Source of the DNA: Actinomycetes bacterium
Lineage (GTDB): Bacteria; Actinomycetota; Acidimicrobiia; Acidimicrobiales; Palsa-688
Reading direction: 5' to 3'
Assembly (NCBI GenBank): GCA_021809105.1
Contig: JAKBAM010000006.1
Span: forward strand, 40,033 to 104,032
DNA: 64,000 bases
Shown: in pieces, positions 1 to 8,958 of the stretch
Layout of the letters: the number at the start of each line of letters is the position of its first letter
How positions within the stretch are numbered: position 1 is the first letter of the stretch
Made by a program: the position numbers and the translations under genes
Notes under the pieces: model-generated
The model's input: only the letters and a program-made list of their open reading frames with translations
What the model was told of the DNA's origin: nothing
Databases searched by the model: none

Positions 1-34
1 ACCCGAGGCCTGCGCACACCCGAGGCCTGCGCAC
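1..34. repeat. 17-bp tandem repeat, two copies
   Basis: The unit ACCCGAGGCCTGCGCAC occurs at 1-17 and again at 18-34, and a third, diverging copy starts at 35 (ACCCGACGCG). The repeat may extend to the left of the window. Its role is unknown; it lies just upstream of the first gene. Confidence 0.8.
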
Positions 35-35
35 A

Positions 36-53
36 CCCGACGCGAGCGTCGGG
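36..53. promoter_or_regulatory. Perfect 8-bp inverted repeat before the first gene
   Basis: CCCGACGC (36-43) and GCGTCGGG (46-53) are perfect complements with only GA between them. No T-run follows, so an operator or the terminator of an off-window gene are both possible. A second small palindrome, GTGCTAGCAC, lies at 59-68. Confidence 0.4.
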
Positions 54-74
54 ATGCGTGCTAGCACAGGGACC

Positions 75-872
75 ATGGCCCTGACGTTCGGTGACATCGC
101 TCCCTTCAACCGCCCGACGGGCGGCCTGCTCAACTTCGCCCTGCCGGACACCCCAGCCCACCTCCTGTACCTGCATGCGCTGCCCCAGCGGGTACGCGGG
201 CGGGCGGACGGCGTCGAGGTCGTGGACACCCTGGCCGCCCGGCTGCTGCACGAGACCCGCCTGCTGCCCCGCTGGTACCTGCCCCGCAGTGACGTGCGCA
301 CCGATCTCCTCAAGCCGTCGGCCACCACCAGCCGCTGCCCGTTCAAAGGCGATGCCCGCTATTGGCACCTCCGCGTCGGCGACCGGCTGATCGAGGACGC
401 CTTCTGGGAGTATCCCGACCCGTTGCCAGGGGCGCTCGACCTGACCGGCTTGCTGTCCCCGTACATGGACCGGTGGGGCACCTGGCTCGACGAGGACGAG
501 GAGGTGAGGGGCCACCCCCGCGATCCGTTCCACCGAGTCGACGCGCGCCGCAGCTCCCGGCCGGTGACCGTCCGGGCTGGAGGGGAGGTGGTGGGCCGCT
601 CAACCTCCGCCGTTTCGGTCAACGAGACGGGACTGCCGACGCGCTGGTACCTCCCCGCCGGGGACGTGCGCCCGGAGGCGCTCGAGCCGACCGCCACGAG
701 CACCCACTGCCCCTACAAGGGCGACGCCAACTACTGGACCCTGGTGGTAGGGGGCCAGCGCTTCGAGGATGCTGTGTGGTCCTACCAGGACCCCTATGGC
801 GAAGCCCTCCCCGTGGCCGGAATGCTGTCGTTCCTGGCCGATGGGATCGAGGTCGACGTCGCGGCGAGCTAG
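75..872 (+). CDS. Tandem DUF427 domain protein
   Basis: This 265-residue protein has two copies of the DUF427 (PF04248) fold. Each copy carries the signature RWYLP..DVR followed by C-P-(F/Y)-KG-DA.YW and a later W.Y.DP. The copies lie at roughly residues 60-130 and 175-250. DUF427 proteins are small beta-rich proteins of unknown biochemical role, common in actinomycetes and fungi. I chose ATG 75 (MALTFGD) over ATG 54 because CAGGGA sits just before it and the in-frame ATG at 54 abuts a hairpin. The cyclase gene starts 3 bp downstream, so the two are probably co-transcribed. The family assignment is firm but the function is not known. Confidence 0.85.
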   Translation: MALTFGDIAPFNRPTGGLLNFALPDTPAHLLYLHALPQRVRGRADGVEVVDTLAARLLHETRLLPRWYLPRSDVRTDLLKPSATTSRCPFKGDARYWHLRVGDRLIEDAFWEYPDPLPGALDLTGLLSPYMDRWGTWLDEDEEVRGHPRDPFHRVDARRSSRPVTVRAGGEVVGRSTSAVSVNETGLPTRWYLPAGDVRPEALEPTATSTHCPYKGDANYWTLVVGGQRFEDAVWSYQDPYGEALPVAGMLSFLADGIEVDVAAS

Positions 873-875
873 GAC

Positions 876-1868
876 GTGTTCGCCGCAGGGGGTCGTCCGA
901 GCTCACAGAGCCCGCCAGTCACCGATGTCGTAGCTCGCCTTCGCATTGCGCTGCTCGGGGGCGCGCCGACCCTCACGGCGGACGAGGTGGCTGCCGCAGC
1001 AGGGGTCTCCCGTGACCTGACGCAGCGGTTGTGGCGGGCGATGGGCTTCGCCGACATCCCAGGGGATGAGGTGTCCTTCACCGAGGAGGACCTCCAGGCG
1101 CTCCGGCGGACAGCGGCCATGATGGCCCGAGACGGGCTGGCCGAAGGCGACATCTTGCACCTGGCTCGGGTGCTCGGGTTGGCCACGGCGCGGATGGCTG
1201 ATTCGGTGGTCAGCTTCTCTGCCGATCGGGCGGCCGCCGGGGGAGCCAACCCGATCGACGCCGGTGTCCTAGACGAGGTAGACCACCTGGTGGTCTACCT
1301 TTTCAATCGCAACATGGCCGCAGCCGTGCAGCGGCACTGGACCCATGCCGCCGGGGCCGAGGAGTCGGCTGTGCTGGCGGTGGGCTTCGCTGACCTGGTT
1401 GGTTTCACCCGCTTGAGCCAACGGCTCGACGACACGGAGCTGGCTGCGTTGATCGAGGGATTCGAGGCGATGGCCAGCGACGCCATCGTGGTCAATGGCG
1501 GGCGGGTGGTCAAGATGATCGGCGACGAGGTGATGTGGTCTGCGCAGCCTGCAGCCTCCAGCGAGATCGCCCTTCTGCTGGCGGAGACCTTCGACGATCC
1601 AGATCTGCCGGGCGCGCGGGTAGGTGTGGCCTCGGGTCGGGTGATCACGCGCGCCGGCGACCTTTTCGGCCCGACAGTCAACCTGGCAGCCCGGGCCACC
1701 GGAGTGGCCCGTCCCGGATCGGTGCTGGTCGCCGAAGATCTATTCGAAGTGGTGGAGGCCGATCCCCGATACCACCTTCGCCGGTTGCGTCCCCGACGCC
1801 TCAAGGGGATCGGCTGGGCCAACCTCGGCGCGCTCACCCGGGCGCGGAGTCGCCCGGTAGCGCCCTAG
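876..1868 (+). CDS. Class III adenylate cyclase with Rv1264-type regulatory domain
   Basis: Predicted to convert ATP to cAMP. Residues 30-115 resemble the adenylate cyclase regulatory domain (PF16701) of the pH-sensing mycobacterial cyclase Rv1264: an HTH-like start (AAGVSRDLTQRLWRAMGF) and a helical segment. The catalytic domain spans about 165-320. Metal-binding aspartates are D173 (FADLVGFT) and D217 (IGDEVMW), K213 precedes the latter, D262 lies in GDLFGPTVN, and N269 and R273 are the transition-state pair in TVNLAAR. All residues expected of an active homodimeric class III cyclase are therefore present. Starts at GTG 876, three bases after the DUF427 stop. Converges on zwf. Regulation by pH is inference from the family. 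Confidence 0.88.
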   Translation: MFAAGGRPSSQSPPVTDVVARLRIALLGGAPTLTADEVAAAAGVSRDLTQRLWRAMGFADIPGDEVSFTEEDLQALRRTAAMMARDGLAEGDILHLARVLGLATARMADSVVSFSADRAAAGGANPIDAGVLDEVDHLVVYLFNRNMAAAVQRHWTHAAGAEESAVLAVGFADLVGFTRLSQRLDDTELAALIEGFEAMASDAIVVNGGRVVKMIGDEVMWSAQPAASSEIALLLAETFDDPDLPGARVGVASGRVITRAGDLFGPTVNLAARATGVARPGSVLVAEDLFEVVEADPRYHLRRLRPRRLKGIGWANLGALTRARSRPVAP

Positions 1869-1875
1869 ACGAGCG

Positions 1876-1889
1876 GAGTCACAGGACTC
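1876..1889. terminator. Small hairpin between convergent genes
   Basis: GAGTC (1876-1880) and GACTC (1885-1889) pair across ACAG in the 23-bp gap between the convergent cyclase and zwf genes. The stem is short and lacks a T-run, so this is only a weak candidate for a shared terminator. Confidence 0.25.
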
Positions 1890-1891
1890 GG

Positions 1892-3301
1892 TCAGTCGCC
1901 GAGGATCCAGCCCTCCTCGCCGGCGAGGGTTCTCGCCGATCCGGGTCCCCATGACCCCTTCGCGTAGGGCTCCGGATCCGGCTTGTGCTCGAGCAGGCCG
2001 CCGGCCACTTCCCACACGTGCTGCAGGCCGTCGGGACGGGTGAACAGCGAGCGGTCGCCCAACAAGACGTCGTGGATGAGACGGGAGTAAGCGGGGAGGG
2101 AAGGAGTGTGGAACGCCTTCCCCAGGGAGAGTGTGGCTTCGCCAGTGGTCAGCTCCGACGTTGGTCCGGGTTGCTTGGCTACCAGGGACAGGGTGATGAC
2201 GCCGTCCCCGGAGAGCTCGAAGCCGAGCACGTTGCCACCGCTCGGCATGCCGCCCAACGCGTCGACCGGCTCCTTGAACTTGATCGATACCCGCTGGTGG
2301 CTCTCCGCCATGCACTTGCCGGTCCGTAGCAGGAACGGGACCCCTCGCCACCGGTCGTTGTCCACCCACAGGCGGGCGGCCACGAACGTCTCGGTCCGTG
2401 AGTCGTCATCGACTTCGTCGATGTCACGGTATCCCTCGTACTGCCCAACGACCACGTCGTCGGAGCTGAGGGGCCGGAAGCAGCCGATGACTTCCTCGCG
2501 GGCCTTGGCGATGTGCTCGGCGTCGAGTGACTGCGGCGCCGGCATGGCCACCTCGCCCGCCAGCTGGAACAGGTGGGTCACCAGCATGTCGAGGATGGCT
2601 CCGGTCGAATCGTAGAAGTTGGCGCGCATACCGACGTCGAGGGTCTCAGGTACGTCGATCTGGACGCTCTCTATGTGTCGCCGGTCCCAGGCGTGGGAGA
2701 AGAGGCCGTTGCCGAAGCGCAGCACGTGGATGTCCTGGGTCGCCTCCTTCCCGAGGAAGTGGTCGATCCGGTAGATCTGCGACTCGTCGAAGACCCGGTG
2801 AGCCGCTTCGTCGAGGTCCTGGAAGCTCTGCATGGAGGTACCGAAAGGCTTCTCGTACACCACCCGGGATCCCTCGGCCAGGCCGTGCTCCCCGATGCCC
2901 TCGGTCAACTTTTGGAACGCGCTCGGCGGCACTGCGAAGTAGTGGATGCGCTGGGCATCGGCACCCAGCTCCCGGTGGGCCTCGGCCATTACCTCGAGGA
3001 GGCTTCCTGGATCGGAGCTCTCGAACCCACCGCCGGCGAAGCGCAGTCGCTTTCGGAACTCCTCCCACGGACCGTCTTCTGGATGGGGCCCGAACTCTTC
3101 GAGGCTCTGGCGCACGCGCTCTTGGAAGTTCTCGTGCGAGACGTCGCCCCTGCCGTTGCCGATCAGCCTCCAGTCCTCGGGCAGGAGGCCCTCCTTTGCG
3201 AGCCGGTAGAACGCCGGCAGCACCAGCCGGTGCGCCAGGTCGCCGGTCCCGCCGAAGAGCACGAAGACCGTGGGTTTGGCGACCAGACGGGGATCGGGCA
3301 T
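1892..3301 (-). CDS. zwf: Glucose-6-phosphate dehydrogenase
   Basis: Oxidises glucose 6-phosphate to 6-phosphogluconolactone with NAD(P)+, the entry step of the oxidative pentose phosphate pathway, in the cytosol. The product is 469 residues, normal for the family. The N-terminal nucleotide-binding loop is GGTGDLAHR, followed by EKPFG and the active-site segment RIDHFLGKE, where the usual Tyr is Phe. The ATG at 3301 is chosen because a perfect AGGAGG lies just upstream; the open frame continues another 37 codons but starts MPDPRL fit the family. No opcA, tal or gnd gene adjoins it. It is divergent from a MarR regulator 141 bp away, which may share its promoter region. Confidence 0.93.
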   Translation of the reverse strand: MPDPRLVAKPTVFVLFGGTGDLAHRLVLPAFYRLAKEGLLPEDWRLIGNGRGDVSHENFQERVRQSLEEFGPHPEDGPWEEFRKRLRFAGGGFESSDPGSLLEVMAEAHRELGADAQRIHYFAVPPSAFQKLTEGIGEHGLAEGSRVVYEKPFGTSMQSFQDLDEAAHRVFDESQIYRIDHFLGKEATQDIHVLRFGNGLFSHAWDRRHIESVQIDVPETLDVGMRANFYDSTGAILDMLVTHLFQLAGEVAMPAPQSLDAEHIAKAREEVIGCFRPLSSDDVVVGQYEGYRDIDEVDDDSRTETFVAARLWVDNDRWRGVPFLLRTGKCMAESHQRVSIKFKEPVDALGGMPSGGNVLGFELSGDGVITLSLVAKQPGPTSELTTGEATLSLGKAFHTPSLPAYSRLIHDVLLGDRSLFTRPDGLQHVWEVAGGLLEHKPDPEPYAKGSWGPGSARTLAGEEGWILGD

Positions 3302-3399
3302 TGCGAAGTCCTCCTGGGTGGGCGGGCCCCGCCGGCGCGAGGATTGGGAGAGCCCTACCCAGTGTCGGTCGTCCCGCCTCCTTTCCTGACCGAGAAGTG

Positions 3400-3413
3400 G
3401 TTGTATGTGCAAC
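3400..3413. promoter_or_regulatory. Candidate MarR operator, GTTG-N6-CAAC
   Basis: An inverted repeat GTTG (3400-3403) / CAAC (3410-3413) lies in the intergenic region between zwf and the MarR-family gene, 30 bp before the latter's start. MarR proteins usually repress their own divergent promoter through such sites. Short arms make this tentative. Confidence 0.35.
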
Positions 3414-3442
3414 TATCGCGCGGCGGTGTGGGAGTATGGGCG

Positions 3443-3871
3443 ATGCGCCGAGTCGAGCCAGACACCATGGCAGCCTGGCACGCCCTGCTCGTGGCGCACC
3501 GGAGGCTTACGCAGCTGCTCGACGACGAGCTGCGGCGTATCGGTGGTGTCAGTCTGGACGAGTACGACGTGCTCCTCAACGTCCGCTCCGGCGGGCAACC
3601 GCTGCGTATGGCGCAGCTGGCCGAGCGGGCCCTCATCTCCCGCCCGACCGCTTCCCGGGTCGTCGACCGGCTGGTGGGCAAGGGATGGGTCCGGCGGTGG
3701 AAAGACGAGAAGGATCGACGCGTCGTGCTGCTCGAGCTGACCCCCGAGGGACAAAGAGTGCAGGCTCGCGCCGCGCGGGTGCACCTCGATGGCATCGCCC
3801 GCCTGGTGGCGGAGCCCCTCGCCGCCCACGACGTGGTGGCGCTGGCAGGCGCTCTGCGGGCCCTCGGCTGA
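3443..3871 (+). CDS. MarR-family transcriptional regulator
   Basis: A 142-residue winged-helix regulator. The recognition part reads MAQLAERALISRPTASRVVD, followed by the wing with KDEKDRR and LTPEG, the MarR hallmark. ATG 3443 is preceded by GGGAG at a suitable distance. It is divergent from zwf and followed 42 bp later by a membrane protein gene, so it may control either. Ligand unknown. Confidence 0.9.
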   Translation: MRRVEPDTMAAWHALLVAHRRLTQLLDDELRRIGGVSLDEYDVLLNVRSGGQPLRMAQLAERALISRPTASRVVDRLVGKGWVRRWKDEKDRRVVLLELTPEGQRVQARAARVHLDGIARLVAEPLAAHDVVALAGALRALG

Positions 3872-3913
3872 TCCGATCCCGACCCCCTCCACCCGCCCGG
3901 CGCTTATAGGGTC

Positions 3914-4597
3914 GTGAGGGTGCAACGACTGGTCGCGGTGCTGCGAGCCGTTCGCCCGGTGTTGCGAGCGGCGGTTCCGGCGGTTGCCGTCGCCACGCTG
4001 ATACCTCTGGGCGTGTTCTACGCGGGTCTGGCCATGGGCTCGGTCGTGGCCGCGATCGTCGCCTCGGTGGTCTACGCCTACGGCGCCGCCGGCTTCCAGT
4101 GGATCCGCAGCCGTCGCGTGTCGGGCATGCTGTTCATGACCATCTTCATGGTCACCCTCCGGGCGGTGGCCGCCGTGGCGTCGGGCCATACCTTCGCCTA
4201 CTTCGTGGTTCCTGTGATCGAGACGGCTGGGTTCGGGCTGTTGTTCCTGGCGACGATGTTCACCAGCGAACCGCTGATCGTGCGGTTGGCGCGGGACTTC
4301 GTGCCCCACCTGGCCGACGACCTGGCCGGTCGGCGTTCCCTGATCCGTTGGCTTTCCGCGGTTTGGACCCTCACCTACCTGGCGTCGGGCGCAACCACCC
4401 TCCTGCTGCTGGTCACCCAGTCCATCCCGGTCTACGTCACGGCGCACGAGCTGGCGGGCTGGGCCTGGGTTGCCAGCGGGATCGCTGCCTCCATTGCCCT
4501 CTGCAAGTGGCGGGCCAAGGGGCTCTGGCAGACGGCCATGGCCTATACCCCGCACGTACCGGTGGCGACGCTGGCTCCCGCTGCGCTCGCTGCCTAG
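3914..4597 (+). CDS. VC0807-like polytopic membrane protein
   Basis: A 227-residue integral membrane protein with about five or six hydrophobic segments, at roughly residues 20-55, 70-92, 95-115, 145-170 and 180-200. It resembles the VC0807/septation protein A-like group of uncharacterised actinobacterial membrane proteins: a pattern of Y.YGAAG.QW...RR and a C-terminal LCKWRAKGLWQ. GTG 3914 is the likely start, with GTG 3920 as an alternative. It follows the MarR gene in the same direction and may be its target. No enzymatic motif is visible. Confidence 0.7.
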   Translation: MRVQRLVAVLRAVRPVLRAAVPAVAVATLIPLGVFYAGLAMGSVVAAIVASVVYAYGAAGFQWIRSRRVSGMLFMTIFMVTLRAVAAVASGHTFAYFVVPVIETAGFGLLFLATMFTSEPLIVRLARDFVPHLADDLAGRRSLIRWLSAVWTLTYLASGATTLLLLVTQSIPVYVTAHELAGWAWVASGIAASIALCKWRAKGLWQTAMAYTPHVPVATLAPAALAA

Positions 4598-4618
4598 CCC
4601 AGTGTCGCTGGCATCCGA

Positions 4619-5860
4619 TCAGTCGACAAGCGCTTGCTGTACCAGCTGCTTGAGCTGGGAGCGCAGCGGATAGGTGCTCGAGGGGATCAGCTGGGTCATG
4701 AAAACGACCGTCAGATCCTCGACCGGGTCCACGTAGAAGGCCGTGCTGGCCGCACCCCCCCATCCGAACGTGCCGGCGGAGTCCAGGACCTTCCCCACCG
4801 ACGGGTCGATCACGACCGAGAACCCCAAACCGAACCCCACGCCATCGTAGGGGGTCTCGGCGAACAAGCGCCGGCCGTACTGCTCGAGGTCGGCGTTGCC
4901 GGGTAGGTGGTTGCGGGTCATGTAGGCGACCGTGCGCGGCCCGAGCAGGCGCGCCCCGTCCAGCTCGCCGCCCCGGCGGAGCATCTCGGCGAAGCGGAGA
5001 TAGTCGCCGGCGGTGCCGACGAGGCCGCCGCCGCCGGATAGCGCGTCGGGGCGGTGCAGCGCCGCACTTCCCATCGGCGAAGGGGTAGCGCGGCCGTCCG
5101 CGCCGCGTCCGTACAGCGTCGCCAGCCGGCCGGCCCTGGCCGCATCGGCGTGGAAGGCAGTGTCGGTCATCCCGAGCGGCCCGAAGATGCGCGATGCAAA
5201 GAGCTCGTCGAGGGAATGCCCCGACACCACCTCGATCAGGCGGCCGAGCACGTCGGTCGCCACGCTGTAGCACCACTCGGTCCCAGGCTCGAACAGCAGG
5301 GGTTGGGAAGCGTAAGCGTCGACGCTCGCCGCTAGGTCCATGCCTCGGGGAGTGCCCCACTCGAAACCGGCGGCGCGGTAGCGGGCGTCGACGGGGTGGT
5401 TGTAGTGGAAGCCGTAGGTCAACCCGGACGTGTGGGTCAGGAGGTGCCAGACCCTTACCGGCTCGGTGGCAGGCATGGTGGCGGGAGCCTGAGGAGTGCC
5501 GCCGCGCCAGACCCGGGCGTCCGCGAAGGAGGGGATCCAGCGCGATACCGGGTCGTTCAGCTCGAACCCGCCTTCCTCGTAGAGCATCATCGCTGCCACA
5601 GAGGTCACCGGCTTGGTCATCGAGTACAGCCTCCACACGGTGTCGGCTTCGACCGGCGCGCCGGACTCGAGGTCCCTGAGACCGTGTGCGGCGAGGTGGG
5701 CCAGGCGGCCGTGTCGGGCCACTGCGAGCAACCACCCGGCCAGCCGCCCGTCATCGACGTAACGGGCGAAGTGCCGGTCGATGCGGGCCAAGCGGCCCGG
5801 GTGGAGGCCGACCTCGACCGGGTCAACCTCAACCTTGACCTCACCCTTCAGCTCACCCAT
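4619..5860 (-). CDS. Serine hydrolase of the beta-lactamase/EstB type
   Basis: A 413-residue member of the class C beta-lactamase-like family (PF00144), which includes esterases and D-aminopeptidases. The nucleophile motif S-x-x-K is S80-M-T-K83, and the base tyrosine is Y198 in EWCYS, the Tyr-Ser form seen in EstB-type esterases. WGGA near residue 365 occupies the place of the third (KTG-like) motif. No signal peptide is evident, so a cytosolic esterase is likelier than a secreted lactamase. Its ATG overlaps the end of the upstream membrane protein by 8 bp (ATGGGTGA), suggesting translational coupling. Substrate unknown. Confidence 0.87.
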   Translation of the reverse strand: MGELKGEVKVEVDPVEVGLHPGRLARIDRHFARYVDDGRLAGWLLAVARHGRLAHLAAHGLRDLESGAPVEADTVWRLYSMTKPVTSVAAMMLYEEGGFELNDPVSRWIPSFADARVWRGGTPQAPATMPATEPVRVWHLLTHTSGLTYGFHYNHPVDARYRAAGFEWGTPRGMDLAASVDAYASQPLLFEPGTEWCYSVATDVLGRLIEVVSGHSLDELFASRIFGPLGMTDTAFHADAARAGRLATLYGRGADGRATPSPMGSAALHRPDALSGGGGLVGTAGDYLRFAEMLRRGGELDGARLLGPRTVAYMTRNHLPGNADLEQYGRRLFAETPYDGVGFGLGFSVVIDPSVGKVLDSAGTFGWGGAASTAFYVDPVEDLTVVFMTQLIPSSTYPLRSQLKQLVQQALVD

Positions 5861-7580
5861 TGGCGCAGTCCGGCCCCCTCGTCGGCCCGAGCTGAGCGGT
5901 CAGCTCGACCAGGCCGGTACTGGCGGCGCGAAGCGTCGTCCAGCCCTGGGAGTCCGGCTCCAGGCACCCGGACCCGGTCGACAACGTCCAGTAGGACGTC
6001 CAGCGGACCCGGACCGTCACCGTCCCCGGGGACGAAACCTGCAGGGTGAGGTGGTCCGGAGCCAATGCGGTGAGCCGGGCCGGCCCACTGACGAGGCCCG
6101 GGCTGCCGCTGACGCGCCACAGCTGCCAATTGGCGCTGTGCCAGACGGGGGTCAGGTCACGCACCCGACCGGAGCTGACCAGGGCCGCCTCGGCCTTGCC
6201 CGCATAGTCGAGGGGGGCTTTGGGCAGTGCCACCCAGCTGATGCCGTTGGTGACCAGCCATTGCTGGTACGAGGCGGCATCGAGCAGTCCTGGCTGGTAG
6301 AAGATCGGGTTGCGGGCTGTATCGATCTGCCGCTCCCATCCCCTTGCCAGCGACAGGTGGGTCGCCACGTAGTCCGCCTCCCAGTGCTCCGCGGTCGGCA
6401 CTATCTCGATCCTCTGGGGGTCGTTGGCGCGGGCGCCCAGCCGGGCGAGCAGCGGAGTGTAGAAGGCCTGCGTGGTGGAGGGGTCGTTGTGCGAGGAGGC
6501 GACGGCGTGGACGCCTGGAGCCCACTGCCAGACGGCGAAGGGCACCAGGACCAAGCCGGCGTAGCGTTGCCATCGGCCCTGCAGGAGCGGGTGGCGTAGG
6601 CCTGACAAGCGCGCCGGCAGTGACAGGCGGAGGCGGACCGCCTCGGGAGCGGTGACGAAACACGCCAGCAGGGGGATCCCGACGGCGGTGGCCAGCCGGC
6701 CTGCGTTGCCTCCCAGGGGGTTCGGGACCAGGAACGACGCCAGCGATGCAACCGCGTAGATGCATACTGCGACGCGTACGGCGGGGGTGGTACGCACCAA
6801 CGGGCTGGCCACGGCCAGGCAGAGCAGCTCGATCATGACCAGCTCGGTCCAGGAGAACGGGAACGGGCCATCCCCGGGGAAAGCGAGGCCGATGCCCCCG
6901 ATCACCAGCGTGGTGACCAGGGCCAACCACACCGGCCACCAGTTGGCGCCCCGGCTGCGCCACGCCCAGGCCATGCAAGCCAGGACCAGGAACGCCGCGG
7001 CGAGGGGAGAGCAGAGCGCCGACGCCAGTCCCAGCGCCAACGCCAACGGCCGGCGACGTCTGGTCATGGCCAACAACGCGCAGAGGCCGAACGCCTCCCC
7101 GCACAGAAAGGGCAGCTGGCCGATGGCCACTTGCAACAGCGACGAGACGGCGAAGTACCAGCTGCCTGCGGTGCGGCGTCGGAGGAAGTTATAGGTCAGG
7201 CGATCGAAGGCCCAGGTGGAGACCGTCGACATGACCACCGAACAGCCGGCCACCCCGATCACCGCTCCGATAACCGGGAACCCGGCGCTGTAGGACAGCG
7301 GGTAGGTGCCCCCGTACCAACCGCTGTCGATGAGCGACAGCCCGTAGCGGCGTACCTCGAGGACCCAGTAGGTCTGTGCCGCCTGATCGGTGCCCTTGAC
7401 GCCAAGAGCCCACGCCACGGTGGCCAGCACTGCCGCCAGGAGGGCTGGCCCCGCCAGCGCGTCGCGGGTGCGGGTGGCGAGCTCCCCGAGCGGTAGGCGG
7501 CGGGCGGTGGCGGCGGGTAAGGGTCGGTTCACGCTCGGCGCGCTCTCGGATCCCCACGGACCTGTAGAGCGACGGGGCAT
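5853..7580 (-). CDS. Large multi-spanning membrane protein, possible GT-C glycosyltransferase
   Basis: A 575-residue protein with about ten hydrophobic segments between residues 35 and 370 and a soluble C-terminal part of about 190 residues. The layout, with many helices followed by an extracytoplasmic domain, is that of GT-C transferases and of 6-pyruvoyl-synthase-like oligosaccharide proteins, but I cannot point to a diagnostic catalytic motif. ATG 7580 is chosen over 7631 because AGGTAG lies just upstream. It is coupled to the hydrolase downstream and divergent from the phosphodiester glycosidase gene, so a cell-envelope glycan role is plausible but inferred. Confidence 0.6.
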   Translation of the reverse strand: MPRRSTGPWGSESAPSVNRPLPAATARRLPLGELATRTRDALAGPALLAAVLATVAWALGVKGTDQAAQTYWVLEVRRYGLSLIDSGWYGGTYPLSYSAGFPVIGAVIGVAGCSVVMSTVSTWAFDRLTYNFLRRRTAGSWYFAVSSLLQVAIGQLPFLCGEAFGLCALLAMTRRRRPLALALGLASALCSPLAAAFLVLACMAWAWRSRGANWWPVWLALVTTLVIGGIGLAFPGDGPFPFSWTELVMIELLCLAVASPLVRTTPAVRVAVCIYAVASLASFLVPNPLGGNAGRLATAVGIPLLACFVTAPEAVRLRLSLPARLSGLRHPLLQGRWQRYAGLVLVPFAVWQWAPGVHAVASSHNDPSTTQAFYTPLLARLGARANDPQRIEIVPTAEHWEADYVATHLSLARGWERQIDTARNPIFYQPGLLDAASYQQWLVTNGISWVALPKAPLDYAGKAEAALVSSGRVRDLTPVWHSANWQLWRVSGSPGLVSGPARLTALAPDHLTLQVSSPGTVTVRVRWTSYWTLSTGSGCLEPDSQGWTTLRAASTGLVELTAQLGPTRGPDCANG

Positions 7581-7687
7581 AACGCTACCTGGCGCCGCGC
7601 TCCGAAACGTGGCAGCTCGCGGCGCCCCCACGAGAGGGCAATGACTGTGACGGGGACCACCGGGTTGGTACCGTGCCGGGCGGACCC

Positions 7688-8893
7688 ATGAAGAGCCTCT
7701 CCGAACTCCGGGCCCCTGAGGGCGATCGTCTCAGGCGCCCGACCGTCCCGCGCGGCCGTGGGCGCGCCCGGCCCCGCAAGTGGATGGCATTGGTCGTCGT
7801 CGTGGTCCTCCTGGTCCCTACCATCGGCAGCTACGGGAAGGCGCTCACCGCTCCCGGCAACAACAGCTTCGGTATCCGTTCCACCGAGTGGCTGCGGTCG
7901 CACCATTTCAAATGGATGGTCAACGACGTCGAGAACTTCTACTACTCCCATCACCAGCCGAAGAAGGGTGGTGTGCCAACCGGTGCTGTCGCCGGACAGA
8001 TCCTCGGGGGAGCGCGCGGCACCGGGGCCACCACCGCACCTGCTTCCGCAGCTGTGCTGCCCGATCCGGCGCCGATCCAGCCGTTTGTGGCCACTCCGCT
8101 GGCGGGTGAGGGGCAGTGGAGGACGATAAGCACCGTCAACGGCCACCCGGCGATCGAGGCCGCCTACCTCCGGCCCGACGCTGTTCACACCAGCTTGGTG
8201 GCGGCCGTGGCGTGGATCGACCCGAAGGTGGTCAAGGCGGTCGGCTACGCCGGGGTCGAGGAGCCCGGCGGGACGTGGCCCGATCAGGCGCCCATCGCCG
8301 ACGCCCTCCGCCCGCAGCTGGTGGCCGCGTTCAACTCCGGGTTCAAGATGCAAGACGCGGAGGGTGGCTACTACGCCTCGGGCCGCTACGCGCGCCCGCT
8401 GGTGGTCGGTCAGGCCACCGCCTGGATCGATGCCCAGGGTGACCTGCACGTCGGGCAGTGGGGCCGGGACGTGACCATGGGGCCGAACGTGGTGTTCGCC
8501 CGGCAGAATCTCGCACTGATCGTCGACAACGGCCAGCCCGTCCCCGATGTCCTCAGCGGCAACACCGCCAAGTGGGGGGCGACGGTCGGCAACAAGATCC
8601 TGGTGTGGCGATCCGGCCTCGGCGTCACAGCCGATGGCGCCATCGTGTACGCCGCCGGCAACGGGCTCTCGGCGCTGAGCCTGGCCCAGCTGCTCAGCCG
8701 GGCCGGAGCGGTGCGAGGCATGGAGCTCGACATCAACTCGGCGTGGACCTGCTTTTTCACCTACAGCCCGGCGCAACCGGGCGCCAGCGCCGCCGACCTG
8801 ACCGTGACCAAGCTGTTGGCCGACATGCAGCCATCGACGTCCAACTACCTGACGGCGAGCAGCCGGGACTTCTTCGCCCTCTTCCAGCGCTGA
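7688..8893 (+). CDS. Phosphodiester glycosidase (NAGPA-type) domain protein
   Basis: A 401-residue protein with an N-terminal membrane anchor or uncleaved signal (about residues 30-50, after a basic RGRARPRK stretch) and a NAGPA domain (PF09992) in the C-terminal half. The NAGPA pattern is seen as FNSGFKM..A.GGYY, followed by the N.P.P DVLS...W region and ELDINSAWT near the end. The family removes sugar from phosphodiesters and, in bacteria, acts outside the membrane on envelope glycans. ATG 7688 is used; GTG 7673 would add five residues. It is divergent from the large membrane protein. Confidence 0.8.
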   Translation: MKSLSELRAPEGDRLRRPTVPRGRGRARPRKWMALVVVVVLLVPTIGSYGKALTAPGNNSFGIRSTEWLRSHHFKWMVNDVENFYYSHHQPKKGGVPTGAVAGQILGGARGTGATTAPASAAVLPDPAPIQPFVATPLAGEGQWRTISTVNGHPAIEAAYLRPDAVHTSLVAAVAWIDPKVVKAVGYAGVEEPGGTWPDQAPIADALRPQLVAAFNSGFKMQDAEGGYYASGRYARPLVVGQATAWIDAQGDLHVGQWGRDVTMGPNVVFARQNLALIVDNGQPVPDVLSGNTAKWGATVGNKILVWRSGLGVTADGAIVYAAGNGLSALSLAQLLSRAGAVRGMELDINSAWTCFFTYSPAQPGASAADLTVTKLLADMQPSTSNYLTASSRDFFALFQR

Positions 8894-8958
8894 CAGTCCT
8901 GATCCTCTGCAGCAGAACTGTCCGGGCAGAGCGGTCTAGCCCGTTTTAGGCTGCCCGC

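Noticed and set aside
2527-3909. Long open frames opposite zwf (460 and 432 codons)
   Set aside because: They are antisense to zwf, Arg/Gly/Pro-rich or unrelated to any family. Only the last 142 codons of the second are real, as the MarR gene.
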